This document shows positions 41,207 to 51,200 of a DNA stretch of 64,000 nucleotides, one piece after another. The notes under the pieces are model-generated. The model did no database searches. It worked only from the letters and a program-made list of their open reading frames with translations, and was not told the origin of the DNA. Each line of letters begins with the position of its first letter. Within the stretch, counting starts at the first letter, position 1. The stretch is from contig CAMORU010000001.1 of assembly GCA_946624155.1 (NCBI GenBank), positions 155,569 to 219,568 on the forward strand, given 5' to 3'. Both the position numbers and the translations under genes were made by a program. Source of the stretch: an uncultured Caryophanales bacterium (GTDB lineage Bacteria; Bacillota_I; Bacilli_A; RFN20; CAG-826).

Positions 41207-41221
41207 GGAGAATAGAAAAAT

Positions 41222-42898
41222 ATGGATGCAACAAAATTCTTAGAAGCTCTTGAAGAAATTGCTGAAGCTAAAGGAATTAGCAAAGAAGCAATTATCACCG
41301 CCCTTAAGGAATCACTTAAGAAAGCTTTAGAAAAGCAAATTTGTGATGGCTACATTGTAGAAGGCATTGATGTTAGAGTTTCAATTACTGAACAACCAGC
41401 TGAAATTAAGATGGAATATGTTCGTAAAGTAGTCGAAGATCAAGACCACGTTGAAGATGATCTTTTAGAGATTGCTTTAGAAGACGCAAACAAAGGAAAG
41501 AAAGGCAAAAAATACGCTGTTGGTGATGAATATATAGTAGAAACATCCCCAGACGAAATGGCTAGACTTACCGCATTAACTGTTAAATCTGTCTTAAGAC
41601 AGAAACTCGCTGAAGCTGAAAAAGTTTCCCTCTACGAAATTTATAAAGACAAAATTGGTGAAATGATTACTGGTGTTGTCGAAAAATGTGATGATAGAGG
41701 AGCAGTTGTTAATGTTGGTCGTTCATCCCTTTATTTAACACGTCGCGATTTAATCGGAGATGAAATGTTAGAATCTGGTTCTCCAGTTAGATTATATGTT
41801 AGCAACGTTACTGGTGCTGAATCTGGTAAATCACCAATGGTTAGAGTTTCAAGAGCAGATCCAGGCTTTTTACGTAGACTCTTCGAAGAAGAAGTCCGTG
41901 AAATTTATGATGGTACTGTTATTATTAAAAACCTTGCTCGTGAAGCCGGGATTCGTTCTAAATTAGCAGTTTATTCAAATGACATTAATGTTGATCCAGT
42001 ATCTTGCTGTATCGGTGCAAATGGCTCAGTAATTCAAAAAATTGTTAGCCAACTTGGTAATTCTAGAGAAAAAGAAAAGATTGATATCATTCAATATTCT
42101 CCAAATGATGCACTTTTCATTATTGATGCTCTTAGACCAGCACAAATTCTTAAAATTGGTGTTTACACCGATGAAAATGGTAAAAAATGTGCAGTTGCAA
42201 TTGTTCCAGATGGACAACTCTCACTTGCAATTGGTAAAAAAGGTGCAAACGTTCGTGTCGCATCTAAATTAACTGAAACTCATATTGATATTAAAGAAGA
42301 ATCAATGGCAGATGAGGTTGAAGTCGAGCTCAAGAGTGTTGAACAAGTTCAAGAAGAAGAAAAACTTCGTGTTCAAAAAGAAAAATATGAACGTTATCTT
42401 GCTCAAATTAAGTCAGAACGTTCTGCTTCAAGTAAAATTGAAAATGGTGTAGAAAAAGCTAAACCACAAGTTATTCAAGATGAAGAAGTTAAACCTGTTG
42501 AAGAGGTTAAAGAAGAAGTTAAACCGGTTGTTGAAGAACCAAAAGTTGAAGAAAAACCAATTGAAGTTCCAGAAGAGCAACCAGTTGCTAAGACTACTGT
42601 TGTCCGCACAACAACTTCAATCGAATCTCTTGAAGCTGCATTAGATAGCGAAAAGAAGAAAGAAAACTTTAAAGCTACTCAAAAAACTACAAAACGTCCT
42701 CGCAAGATCGAAGAGGAAGAAGTTGCTCATGAAGAGGTTAAACCAGAAGAAATTAAACCTAAGATGGCAATTTACACCGATGAAGAACTTGCAGAACTTG
42801 CAAAAGAAGACGAATATTACGAGGATGATTACGAAGATTCAGATGAAGACATCGATTACGATGAATTCGACGAATACTACGATGATGATGAAAAATAA
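41222..42898 (+). CDS. nusA: transcription termination/antitermination factor NusA
   Basis: The 558-aa protein has the NusA N-terminal domain (1-125), an S1 domain (about 143-205, 'GEMITGVVEKCDDRGAVVNVG') and two KH domains (about 210-360, including 'VDPVSCCIGANGSVIQKIV' and 'LAIGKKGANVRVASKLT'). A 190-residue tail follows, first Glu/Lys/Pro/Val-rich with 'EEVKPVEEVKEEVKPVVEE' repeats, then extremely acidic. Firmicutes NusA usually ends after the KH domains at about 350-400 residues, so the tail is unusual. It binds RNA polymerase and nascent RNA. AAGGAG precedes the start. Confidence 0.93.
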   Translation: MDATKFLEALEEIAEAKGISKEAIITALKESLKKALEKQICDGYIVEGIDVRVSITEQPAEIKMEYVRKVVEDQDHVEDDLLEIALEDANKGKKGKKYAVGDEYIVETSPDEMARLTALTVKSVLRQKLAEAEKVSLYEIYKDKIGEMITGVVEKCDDRGAVVNVGRSSLYLTRRDLIGDEMLESGSPVRLYVSNVTGAESGKSPMVRVSRADPGFLRRLFEEEVREIYDGTVIIKNLAREAGIRSKLAVYSNDINVDPVSCCIGANGSVIQKIVSQLGNSREKEKIDIIQYSPNDALFIIDALRPAQILKIGVYTDENGKKCAVAIVPDGQLSLAIGKKGANVRVASKLTETHIDIKEESMADEVEVELKSVEQVQEEEKLRVQKEKYERYLAQIKSERSASSKIENGVEKAKPQVIQDEEVKPVEEVKEEVKPVVEEPKVEEKPIEVPEEQPVAKTTVVRTTTSIESLEAALDSEKKKENFKATQKTTKRPRKIEEEEVAHEEVKPEEIKPKMAIYTDEELAELAKEDEYYEDDYEDSDEDIDYDEFDEYYDDDEK

Positions 42899-42946
42899 CT
42901 TTTAGTTATTTTCTCCAAATTTAAAGAAGAAAGTGAGGTAAAAGTT

Positions 42947-44779
42947 ATGGCAAAATATCAAGATAATCGTAAAGCAAATATTCCATCAGCTCAGGCTAAA
43001 AAAGAAACTACTAACAAAGTTAATAATGGTGTTTTCGTTTTTACTCGCAACATGACTGTTGGAGAACTTGCTAAAGAATTAAATATTCAAGTTAATGATA
43101 TTATTAAATTTCTTTTTTTAGAAAAGAAAATGATGGTTACCATTAACCAAACGCTTGATGATGAAACAATCGGTTTAATTTGTCTTCAATATGGATATGA
43201 TTTTAAGAAAGAAAAGATTGTTTCAGAAGAAAATTTCGAAGAAGTTGAAATTGTTGATAAACCTGAAGATTTACTTCCAAGAGCCCCGATTGTTACAATC
43301 ATGGGCCACGTCGACCATGGTAAAACTACCTTAATTGACGCAATTAGATCTTCACACTTAACTGAAAGTGAAGTTGGTGGTATTTCTCAAGCAATTGGTG
43401 CTTATCAAAAAGAAATTAATGGTCAAAAGATTACATTCCTAGATACTCCAGGTCACGAAGCTTTTACTGCAATGAGACAAAGAGGTGCAGCAGTTACTGA
43501 TATTGTTGTCCTTGTTGTCGCTGCAGATGATGGTGTTATGCCTCAAACAATTGAAGCTATTGACCACGCTAAAGCAGCGGGAGTTCCTATCATTGTTGCA
43601 ATTAACAAGATGGACAAAGAAGGGGCAAATCCAGAACGTGTTAAAACTGAATTAATGTCTTATGACATTATTGCGGAAGAATATGGCGGAACAAACATAG
43701 TTTGTGAGATTTCCGCAAAGAAGAATACTGGTATTAAAGAGTTACTAGAATCTATTCTTCTTGTCGCTGAAATGCAAGAACTTAAAGCTAACCCAAATAG
43801 ATATGCTATCGGTACAGTTATTGAAGCAAATCTAGATAAAGGTGAAGGCCCAAAAGCAACGCTTTTAGTTGAAAATGGTACATTAACATTCCAAGACTAT
43901 GTTGTTGTCGGAACTGCCTATGGCAAGATCCGTAGAATGACAAATGAATACAAGAAAATTGTGAAAGAAGCTAAACCTTCTACTCCAGTTTCTGTTATTG
44001 GTTTAAGTGAAGTTCCTAACGCTGGCGATAAATTCATGGCGTTCCCAACTGAAAAACAAGCTAAAGATATTGCTATGAAGCGTGCTTTAGCAAAGAAAGC
44101 TGAAGATCAAAGTGCTCAAGCAGCAGCTTCTTTAGAGAAGATTTACTCTCGAATCACCGAACATCAAGGTGAAGTTCAAGAAGTTAATATCGTCTTAAAG
44201 GCTGACACAACAGGTTCTGCTGAAGCAGTTAAAGCATCTCTTGCAAAACTCTCAAATGATCAAGTTCATATTAATGTTATTCACTCCTCGGCGGGTGCAA
44301 TTACAAATAATGATGTTATGTTAGCATCTGCTTCAAACGCAATTATTTATGGTTTTAATGTTAGACCTACAGCAATGGTTTCAGCTAAAGCTGAAGAATC
44401 AGGTGTTGAAATTAGATTACATCGTATCATCTATGCTTTAATTGAAGAAATGGAAGCAGCGATGAAAGGTATGTATAAGAAAGAAAAGGTTGAACAAATC
44501 TTAGGTCAAGCTGAAGTTAGAACTCTTATTAAGATTTCTAAGATTGGTACAGTCGCTGGTAGCTATGTTACTTCAGGAAGCATCAAAGCAGGTTGCTTAG
44601 TTAGAGTCTTAAGAAATGGTGTTATCGTTTATGAAGGTAAACTTGGATCTCTTAAGAGATTTAAAGATGACGCTAAAGAAGTTAAAGAAGGATTCGAATG
44701 CGGTATTACAATTGAAAACTTCAACGATTTGAAGGAACAAGACGTAATTGAAGCATACGAAATGGTTGAAAAAGAGTAA
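42947..44779 (+). CDS. infB: translation initiation factor IF-2
   Basis: The 610-aa GTPase has a short IF-2N segment ('[40 protein letters not shown]'), then the G domain with [16 protein letters not shown] and NKMD motifs, the beta-barrel domain II and the C-terminal fMet-tRNA-binding part. It is a short form, similar in size to Mollicutes IF-2. It follows nusA after 48 nt with no ylxR or ylxQ gene in between and overlaps rbfA by one base. Confidence 0.95.
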   Translation: MAKYQDNRKANIPSAQAKKETTNKVNNGVFVFTRNMTVGELAKELNIQVNDIIKFLFLEKKMMVTINQTLDDETIGLICLQYGYDFKKEKIVSEENFEEVEIVDKPEDLLPRAPIVTIMGHVDHGKTTLIDAIRSSHLTESEVGGISQAIGAYQKEINGQKITFLDTPGHEAFTAMRQRGAAVTDIVVLVVAADDGVMPQTIEAIDHAKAAGVPIIVAINKMDKEGANPERVKTELMSYDIIAEEYGGTNIVCEISAKKNTGIKELLESILLVAEMQELKANPNRYAIGTVIEANLDKGEGPKATLLVENGTLTFQDYVVVGTAYGKIRRMTNEYKKIVKEAKPSTPVSVIGLSEVPNAGDKFMAFPTEKQAKDIAMKRALAKKAEDQSAQAAASLEKIYSRITEHQGEVQEVNIVLKADTTGSAEAVKASLAKLSNDQVHINVIHSSAGAITNNDVMLASASNAIIYGFNVRPTAMVSAKAEESGVEIRLHRIIYALIEEMEAAMKGMYKKEKVEQILGQAEVRTLIKISKIGTVAGSYVTSGSIKAGCLVRVLRNGVIVYEGKLGSLKRFKDDAKEVKEGFECGITIENFNDLKEQDVIEAYEMVEKE

Positions 44780-45135
44780 TGGCAGATCGCACTCAAAGAA
44801 TTCAATCAATCATTGGTAAAAATATTTCTGAAATCATTCAATTTGAACTTAGAAATCCTAAAATAGGATTTTGCACAGTGAGTGAAGTCTGGGTTAGCGC
44901 TGATTTCTCTTATGCTAGAGTTTATGTGACATTCCTTGGATCAAAATATCCAAAACAAAATCTCGAGGAACTTAATAAGTGTAGAGGTTATGTGAGAAGT
45001 TCACTCGCTAAAAAGATTGATATAAGGAAAACTCCTGAGATTACCTTCTATCTCGATGAGACTTATGAAAAAGTAAATCGCTTAGACGAGATACTTAAAA
45101 AAGAGTCTGAACAAATCGAGAAAATGAAAAAATAG
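44779..45135 (+). CDS. rbfA: ribosome-binding factor A
   Basis: The 118-aa protein has the RbfA KH-like fold with 'RTQRIQSIIGKNISEIIQFELRNPKIGFCTVSEVWVSADFSYARVYVTFLG' and the ending 'IRKTPEITFYLDETYEKVNRLDEILKK'. It helps mature the 5' end of 16S rRNA. Its start overlaps the infB stop by one base, and a terminator follows. Confidence 0.93.
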   Translation: MADRTQRIQSIIGKNISEIIQFELRNPKIGFCTVSEVWVSADFSYARVYVTFLGSKYPKQNLEELNKCRGYVRSSLAKKIDIRKTPEITFYLDETYEKVNRLDEILKKESEQIEKMKK

Positions 45136-45140
45136 TGAAG

Positions 45141-45164
45141 AGGATGCTATGCATCCTTTTTTCT
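45141..45164 (+). terminator. terminator of the rimP-nusA-infB-rbfA operon
   Basis: AGGATGC-TAT-GCATCCT is followed by TTTTTTC, 5 nt after the rbfA stop. Confidence 0.9.
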
Positions 45165-45178
45165 TTTACAATAAACAC

Positions 45179-45208
45179 TTGAATTTTAATTGTCGCATTT
45201 GCTACAAT
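45179..45208 (+). promoter_or_regulatory. leaderless promoter of the XRE-DUF3990 gene
   Basis: TTGAAT (45179-45184), an 18-bp spacer and TACAAT (45203-45208) predict a transcription start on the ATG at 45215. Confidence 0.55.
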
Positions 45209-45214
45209 CAAAAT

Positions 45215-46081
45215 ATGAAATCTTACAATTTAATAAAAGATATTAAAACAATTAGAGGAGTATTTGATTTAACTCAATCAGCGTTTGCGGATAAAATAGG
45301 TCTTTCCAGATCAAATATAATTCGTTATGAAAAAGGGGAAATTGAGCCTCATAAAAGTGCGCTTGAGAAAATATATTCTTTTGCCTATGAGAACAATTTA
45401 AAAGTAAATAAAGCTAAAGAGATGCTTTATCTTGATCAAAAAGGAAATAATACTTTTTTAGTTCATGGTGCAAAAAACACAATCGAAGGTGAAATAGACC
45501 ATAACCATTTAAATGGTACAAAAGATTTTGGTGCTGGTTTTTATTTAAGTGAAACTTATGATTCTGCTGCTAGTTGGATTGCTGAAAGAAGTAACGGAAC
45601 TTGTTATTGTTTTTATTTTTTAAATAAAAAGGATTATAAAATACTTCACTTTGATGTTTCAAGAGAATGGATGTATTTAATTCTTTATTATCGTGGAGCC
45701 TTTTCTAATTATTTACCTAGTAAAGAAATATTAGATTTAATTAAGGAAGTTGAGACTTGTGATCTTATTATTGCTCCCATAGCAAACAACAATATGTATG
45801 AAACAATAAATTCCTTTTCCCATGGTGAGATAAGTGATGAACAATGTTTGCATGCCTTAAGTGCGAATAATCTTGGACTTCAATATGTATTTAAAAGCGA
45901 AAGAGCGTGTAGAGCTTTAAAGTTCATTGATAGATTATATCTATGTGAAGAAGAAAAGAAGAAATATCTTAATAATAAGTATGAATTAGCATCAGAAGGA
46001 AGAAGCAAGACTGAAATTGTTATTAATGAATATAGACGAAAAGGAAAATATTTTGATGAACTCTTTAAGAAAAATGGATAA
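45215..46081 (+). CDS. XRE-type HTH fused to DUF3990 (ADP-ribosyltransferase-like)
   Basis: The 288-aa protein starts with a Cro/CI helix-turn-helix (about 5-60: 'TIRGVFDLTQSAFADKIGLSRSNIIRYEKGEIEP'), then carries DUF3990 (about 77-240: 'FLVHGAKNTIEGEIDHNHLNGTKDFGAGFYLSETYDSAASWIAER'). DUF3990 is predicted to have an ADP-ribosyltransferase-like fold, where FLVHG and 'DFGAGFYLS' would be the NAD-binding strands. The next gene, related to DUF3791, overlaps by 26 nt, matching the frequent DUF3990-DUF3791 pairing. A toxin-antitoxin or defence role is inferred. The ATG at 45215 is preferred to an upstream in-frame start that would overlap the rbfA terminator. Confidence 0.7.
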   Translation: MKSYNLIKDIKTIRGVFDLTQSAFADKIGLSRSNIIRYEKGEIEPHKSALEKIYSFAYENNLKVNKAKEMLYLDQKGNNTFLVHGAKNTIEGEIDHNHLNGTKDFGAGFYLSETYDSAASWIAERSNGTCYCFYFLNKKDYKILHFDVSREWMYLILYYRGAFSNYLPSKEILDLIKEVETCDLIIAPIANNNMYETINSFSHGEISDEQCLHALSANNLGLQYVFKSERACRALKFIDRLYLCEEEKKKYLNNKYELASEGRSKTEIVINEYRRKGKYFDELFKKNG

Positions 46082-46526
46082 GCTAGGTCATTCATTATCA
46101 ACAATGCAGGCAAATATTTTTGAAAAGAGTGTTGAAAAAGGTATTCCGTCTCTTTTCTTTATCAAATCATTTATGGTTTCACCATTAGCTCGTGAATTAG
46201 ATGATTTAAATTTAGAAAGCGCCGGTTTAACTGAGATTGAAATTTTTGAAGTAGTGAAGTCAAATATAAAAATAAAAAGAGGAAAACTTATAAGATATCC
46301 TATAATGCGTTTTTTGGGTTACTTCTACAGAAGTGCTTCATATTTATATAAATTATCAAGTAAATTTTTGTATGAAAATATTGCTCCTAAAATGCTTATT
46401 GAAAGTTATGACTCGTTGCACGCACTTCCAATTGAAGAAACAATAAAGGATGTATTTGATATATTAGAAATTAATATCGAGTCTAACGAAGAAATTTTTA
46501 TTAAACTTTACAAAACTAACAATTAG
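46056..46526 (+). CDS. DUF3791-like partner protein
   Basis: The 156-aa protein ends with the DUF3791 pattern 'YENIAPKMLIESYDSLHALPIEETIKDVFDILE' (YD.LH....E..I.D). The first half ('MQANIFEKSVEKGIPSLFFIKSFMVSPLARELDDLNLESAGL') could be a second, diverged unit. No catalytic motif is visible. I chose the ATG at 46056 with AAGGAA at 46041-46046; two earlier in-frame starts exist. It overlaps the DUF3990 gene by 26 nt, so expression is linked, and it may be the antitoxin or adaptor of that protein. Confidence 0.6.
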   Translation: MNSLRKMDKLGHSLSTMQANIFEKSVEKGIPSLFFIKSFMVSPLARELDDLNLESAGLTEIEIFEVVKSNIKIKRGKLIRYPIMRFLGYFYRSASYLYKLSSKFLYENIAPKMLIESYDSLHALPIEETIKDVFDILEINIESNEEIFIKLYKTNN

Positions 46527-46909
46527 AAAATGACTGTTTTCATGTTTTAAAAAGGGCGACATACCATAAAAAAGGTTGGCGCTCGTGATTTGGTGCTGTC
46601 AGCTACTGATTTTATTTTTGATGTTTTGAAGTAAACTTATATCTTATATAACGAGTATATTTGTCGTTTTGCTTTAGAATTCTTCCGTCTAGATAATTAT
46701 CCATGGGCTCAATTGAAGATAAAATTTATTTTTTGAATTAATAAAAATACATTTTTCTATTACAAAAATAACAAACTATCTCTTAAATAAAAATTCGGAT
46801 TTTTCTATGTTTTTTTGTTTTTAGGTTGTTTTTTTATTTTTAATAACCCACAATATAATTATAAGGTAAGCGCTTACCCTAAAAAGTAAGCTAAGAAAGA
46901 AGGAAAAAA
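46527..46909 (+). promoter_or_regulatory. AT-rich intergenic region with operon promoter
   Basis: The first 150 nt hold no reading frame of substance; a more G+C-rich patch (46550-46605) might be the remnant of a gene. The last 120 nt are strongly T-rich (several T5-T7 runs) upstream of a TATAAT at 46854-46859, which could act like an UP-type or bent-DNA element. No clear -35 is seen. Confidence 0.5.
46865..46878. promoter_or_regulatory. LacI-type operator of the polysaccharide operon
   Basis: GGTAAGCGCTTACC is a perfect 14-bp palindrome with the central CG of LacI/GalR-family operators. It lies at the expected transcription start, 6 nt after the TATAAT. The LacI-family gene at 52023 is in the operon it would control. 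Confidence 0.8.
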
Positions 46910-48277
46910 ATGAAACATAAGCCATTCTCAAAAGTAGTCGGTCTTGTTTCTTTGGTGTGTCCACTTGTTTTTGCAGGAGGTTGTTCTAAAAGCGAGATGA
47001 AGTCGCTAGACAAAAAAGAAGAACTTTTAACTGAAAAACAGAGTTCAAAAAGAGATTTAAAATCGATTTCAATTACCTTCCCAAAAAACGGAGAGTCAGT
47101 TCATATTCTTAAACCTCGTGTATTGGATTATATTGACGCTATGCATGAGCAAGCAAAACAAATCGAAAATGATTATCTTCTTCATGATTTTTATGCTTGG
47201 GATAAAGAATATAGTCCATCTGACCATAAACATGGAACTGAATTCAGCAACGAAACAGATAAAGTTAGAATAAGTGATTTTACTGCTGGACTTAATGAAG
47301 AAAAGTCAAAAAAGGTTTCCTTGGTTTTTGATTCCTTAGGTTTCGCTCAAGGAACTGACTACCTTGTTAAAGTTAGTAAAAATGCTGATTTAAGTGAAGC
47401 AAAAGAAATTCATACTACAAATAGTTACGCAACTATAGAGAATTTATTCGCAGGTACAACATACTATTGGCAAGTGTCTGCTGGTGGAGTTTCTTCTGAA
47501 ATCGAATCATTCACAACTGACGAAGGATTTAGAATGATTTCAGCAGGAGCAGTCTCTAATATTCGTGATATGGGTGGTAGACCAGTAAGCGGTGGAAAGC
47601 ACATTAAACAAGGACTCATCTATCGTGGTGGCGAATTAGTCAGAGAAAATTATGTCCCTACTGATTCTTCAAGTACCCATTATCAATCTTTATATGAAGA
47701 TAATTTACCAATTCTTCAAGACGAACTTGGTATTAAATATGAAATCGACTTTAGAGGCGATGCTGAAAGTGGAAATATAACTGAATCACCACTTAAAGAT
47801 GAAAATCATCAAGATATTGATTATTTGCGTATCCCAAATATGTCTGGTTACGACTATGTCTTTAAGATGAATTCAACAATGAATGAAAAAGTAAAAACTA
47901 TGTTTTTAGCATTCAAAGACGCTCTAAATAAACCTGTATACTTCCATTGTTGGGGTGGTGCTGACCGTACTGGTACAGCAGGCTTCCTTCTTGGTGCTTT
48001 ATTAGGCATGAGTTTTACAGATTTAGTTATCGATTTTGAGTTAACTTCTTTCTCAAATAACTATCGTCCACATCAAATTAATGATGCTAATAAGATTTAT
48101 AGATTCCCACATTTAATTGGTGCAATCTATACTCTTACAACAAAAGCCGATAGTTCAAAAACTTACTACGAAGCCGATAAACCACTTAGCCAAATTGTTG
48201 AAGAAATTTTAATCGATCGTTTTGGTTTAACAAGTCAAGATATTAGCGAAATTCGTGCTAATTTGTTGGAGGATTAA
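46910..48277 (+). CDS. tyrosine-phosphatase-like surface lipoprotein
   Basis: The 455-aa protein has a lipoprotein signal (lipobox AGGC, Cys25), a fibronectin III-like module (about 120-205) and a Y_phosphatase3-type domain with the CX5R active site H346-C-W-G-G-A-D-R353-T-G and a preceding 'EIDFRGDAESG'. An extracellular phosphatase may act on phosphorylated glycans, proteins or inositol phosphates. It is the first gene of a polysaccharide-utilisation operon, an uncommon place for this family. AAGGAAAAAA precedes the ATG. The next gene follows after 2 nt. Confidence 0.8.
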   Translation: MKHKPFSKVVGLVSLVCPLVFAGGCSKSEMKSLDKKEELLTEKQSSKRDLKSISITFPKNGESVHILKPRVLDYIDAMHEQAKQIENDYLLHDFYAWDKEYSPSDHKHGTEFSNETDKVRISDFTAGLNEEKSKKVSLVFDSLGFAQGTDYLVKVSKNADLSEAKEIHTTNSYATIENLFAGTTYYWQVSAGGVSSEIESFTTDEGFRMISAGAVSNIRDMGGRPVSGGKHIKQGLIYRGGELVRENYVPTDSSSTHYQSLYEDNLPILQDELGIKYEIDFRGDAESGNITESPLKDENHQDIDYLRIPNMSGYDYVFKMNSTMNEKVKTMFLAFKDALNKPVYFHCWGGADRTGTAGFLLGALLGMSFTDLVIDFELTSFSNNYRPHQINDANKIYRFPHLIGAIYTLTTKADSSKTYYEADKPLSQIVEEILIDRFGLTSQDISEIRANLLED

Positions 48278-48279
48278 TT

Positions 48280-51200
48280 ATGAAGAAAAAATATTTAATT
48301 CTCTCGTTACTTGCTTCTTGCACCATGATTGTTACTGGTTGTGGTAAAGATGACAAGAAAGATGATAATAAAAAAGATAAAGCAGAACTTAGTGAAATTA
48401 AGCTTTCTGGTAATCCAAAAACAAATTTCTTTGTTAATGATGAATTCACCTATGAAGGTTTAATCGTAACTGCTTATTATTCTGATAACACAAATAAAAA
48501 AGTCACTTCTTATCAAGTTGCTCCTCCTGATATGACAACTTCTGGTACTAGACCGGTATATGTTACATATACAGAAAATAGCATTAAGAAAGAAAGTTCA
48601 TACAATGTTACAGTTAGTAACATTACTTTACTTTCGCTTTCATTAAGTGGTGACTACGAAACAGAGTTTTTGCTAGGAGATACATTTAGTAGTGACGGCT
48701 TAATTGTTACAGCTCATTATAGCGATGGAAGTGAAAGTGTTCTTGCTTCCTATTCTATTTCAAGCCCTGATATGAGCGTTGCTGGTGAGCAAACTGTTAC
48801 CGTAAGTTCTGGCAATACAAGTACTAGTTATACAATCATAATTACTGATGATTCAGGACTTAATACTTTAAAAGAAGCTGCTCAAGCTGCTGTTAGAGCG
48901 GCATTTAACGAACTTGATGTTGATGAATATTCAATAGTTCGTTGGAATAAGATTGTAGATAAATTCAATTCAGCTATTAAAGCTATTTCACGTGCAATAA
49001 GCGCGTCTTTAATTAATGATATTAAAGAAGATGCGATTTCTTATTTTGAAAATTCTCCAACAGCTACCGAAGTAAGACAAAATACTTGGTTTGATTATGG
49101 AAGTGCTGACGGTAAATACAGTTTTGATAGAGATGATGATAATAACTTGGTTATTATGTATGATGATTATCCAGGCCACTGGGTATATGTTGGAACAAAA
49201 ACAAACTTAGATGGTGACATTAATCAATATAATGCCTTATCTTTAACATTTAGAAATGATTCTGAAGAGCAAATTGAAGTTTGTTTACAAGCAACAGATG
49301 CAAGTGGTTCATATAAAGTTGATAGTCATACAATGACAGTTGCAGGACTTGAAACAAAGACAATAAGACTCGATTTCGATATTTCTGTCTCACGTCTATA
49401 TTTCTTTGTTGATAGCTGCAGCGAACACCATCGGGCAGGACAAGTTACTATCTTAGAAAGCAAACTCTTAAATGAAGAAAGACCATTTAGTCTGGACCCT
49501 AAGACAGTAAGTATTACTGACGGAACATTCTCAACTGAAGGAAATAAAGGTAACTCCATTTACACTTTAACAGCTGAAGATAATCCATCATTAATTGAAA
49601 GAGTTAGTGCAACACTTCAAGTTGACTTCCATGGTAATGGAGATAGCAAAAAGTGGTTTGGACTTCACTTATATAAAGGTAGCGTACACGAATCCTTCTC
49701 TGATTCGCAAGTACACGCACGTGGTATAGATGATGGAGAGTACGCCATTTATACATCTGAGATTTCATCTTCAAAAGTTCTTAAAACTGGTGATGAAATT
49801 GCTTTAGACGTTTCTTATCAAGCTGAAAATCTTACATTTAAAGTTTTAAGTTATACATTTATTTATGGTCAGTTTAAAGAAACAACTACCGAAACAGTTC
49901 AAGTAAATAAAGATATTTACGCTGGTGTCCCTTCATCATATAAAACAACATTTAATTCAAAAGCAGAATTCTTAGCTGCAGATACTTCTTCATTTAGTGC
50001 AGGAGATGTCGTTAGAGTTAAGGGTGACGATCCATATGGCGCTTCTTTTGGATACTACTCATGGACTGGAAGTGAATGGAATAAAGTTGGTGGAGCAGAC
50101 CACGTTAAAGTTCCATATTCTTCGTTTACGAAGAAAGGCGCTGTTAAGAAGATGGAAGTTGAATTTGAAACTGTCAATACAGCTTCATATGCAAAATCAC
50201 AAGTTTACATCAGTAACTTCAACTTTGCTGTCTTCCCAGGAAGTGGAAATAATAACGTTTTAAACCTCGCTCCAGTTATGGACAAATCTAGCGAAACACC
50301 AAAGACTGGCACAATGACACTTTACCCACTCGAAAATGTTGATTTAAATAGTGATGAAATCGCATTTGAAATTGATTGTTGGTGGTCATCTGCTAGTAGA
50401 ATCACCATTAAATCAATTACTCTTACTACAGAATTTATTGGTGCACCAGGTGAAGTCGAAAATTTAGAGGCTCATCCAATTGATTCTGGTATGGTCTTAA
50501 CATGGTCAAGTGTTGCCCATGCTGAATCATATGATGTTTATGTAAATGGTAGTAAAGTTTTAAATACAAAACGTAGTAATGCTATCTTAGAAAGTCTAGT
50601 AAACGGAACAGAATACACCTTTGGTGTAATTGCAAAAAATGCTACAGGAGAATCCGAAATGGTAAGCGTTAAATCTTCACCTGTTGAAGGCGCAAAATAT
50701 GATACATTTATTGAATCACTTAATACTCCACTTGAGGAATATTTAGGTGACTCAAAAATTGCTGCTGCTTTTAACCAAGGTAATACCTATATTAGTAATT
50801 CACAATTCTCAAACTACAGAGTTAAGAAGCTGATTGAGAAGATGAGAAACGGTGAAGAAACCACAGTTGCTTTTATGGGTGGTTCAATTACTGTTGGTGA
50901 AACTGCTAAACTTCGTGATGAAAATAACCATGCTAAAGGATATGCCTATTACACATATCAATGGTTAAAGAATAATTACGATGTTGCCAATAAATCACAC
51001 TTTGTTAATGGTTCTATCTCTGGAACTGGTAGTGAAATCGGAATTGTCCGTGCTCAAAAAGATATTCTTGATCATAATCCTGATTTAGTCTTTATCGAAT
51101 TTGCTGCAAACAACGGATCTACTGATTACTATAAACAAAGCTATGAGTCTTTGATTCGTAAAGTGTTAGATTTACCAAATGATCCAGCTATTGTTCTTGT

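Noticed and set aside
46550..46605. G+C-richer patch as a small gene or RNA
   Set aside because: No reading frame beyond a few codons and no convincing hairpin with terminator.
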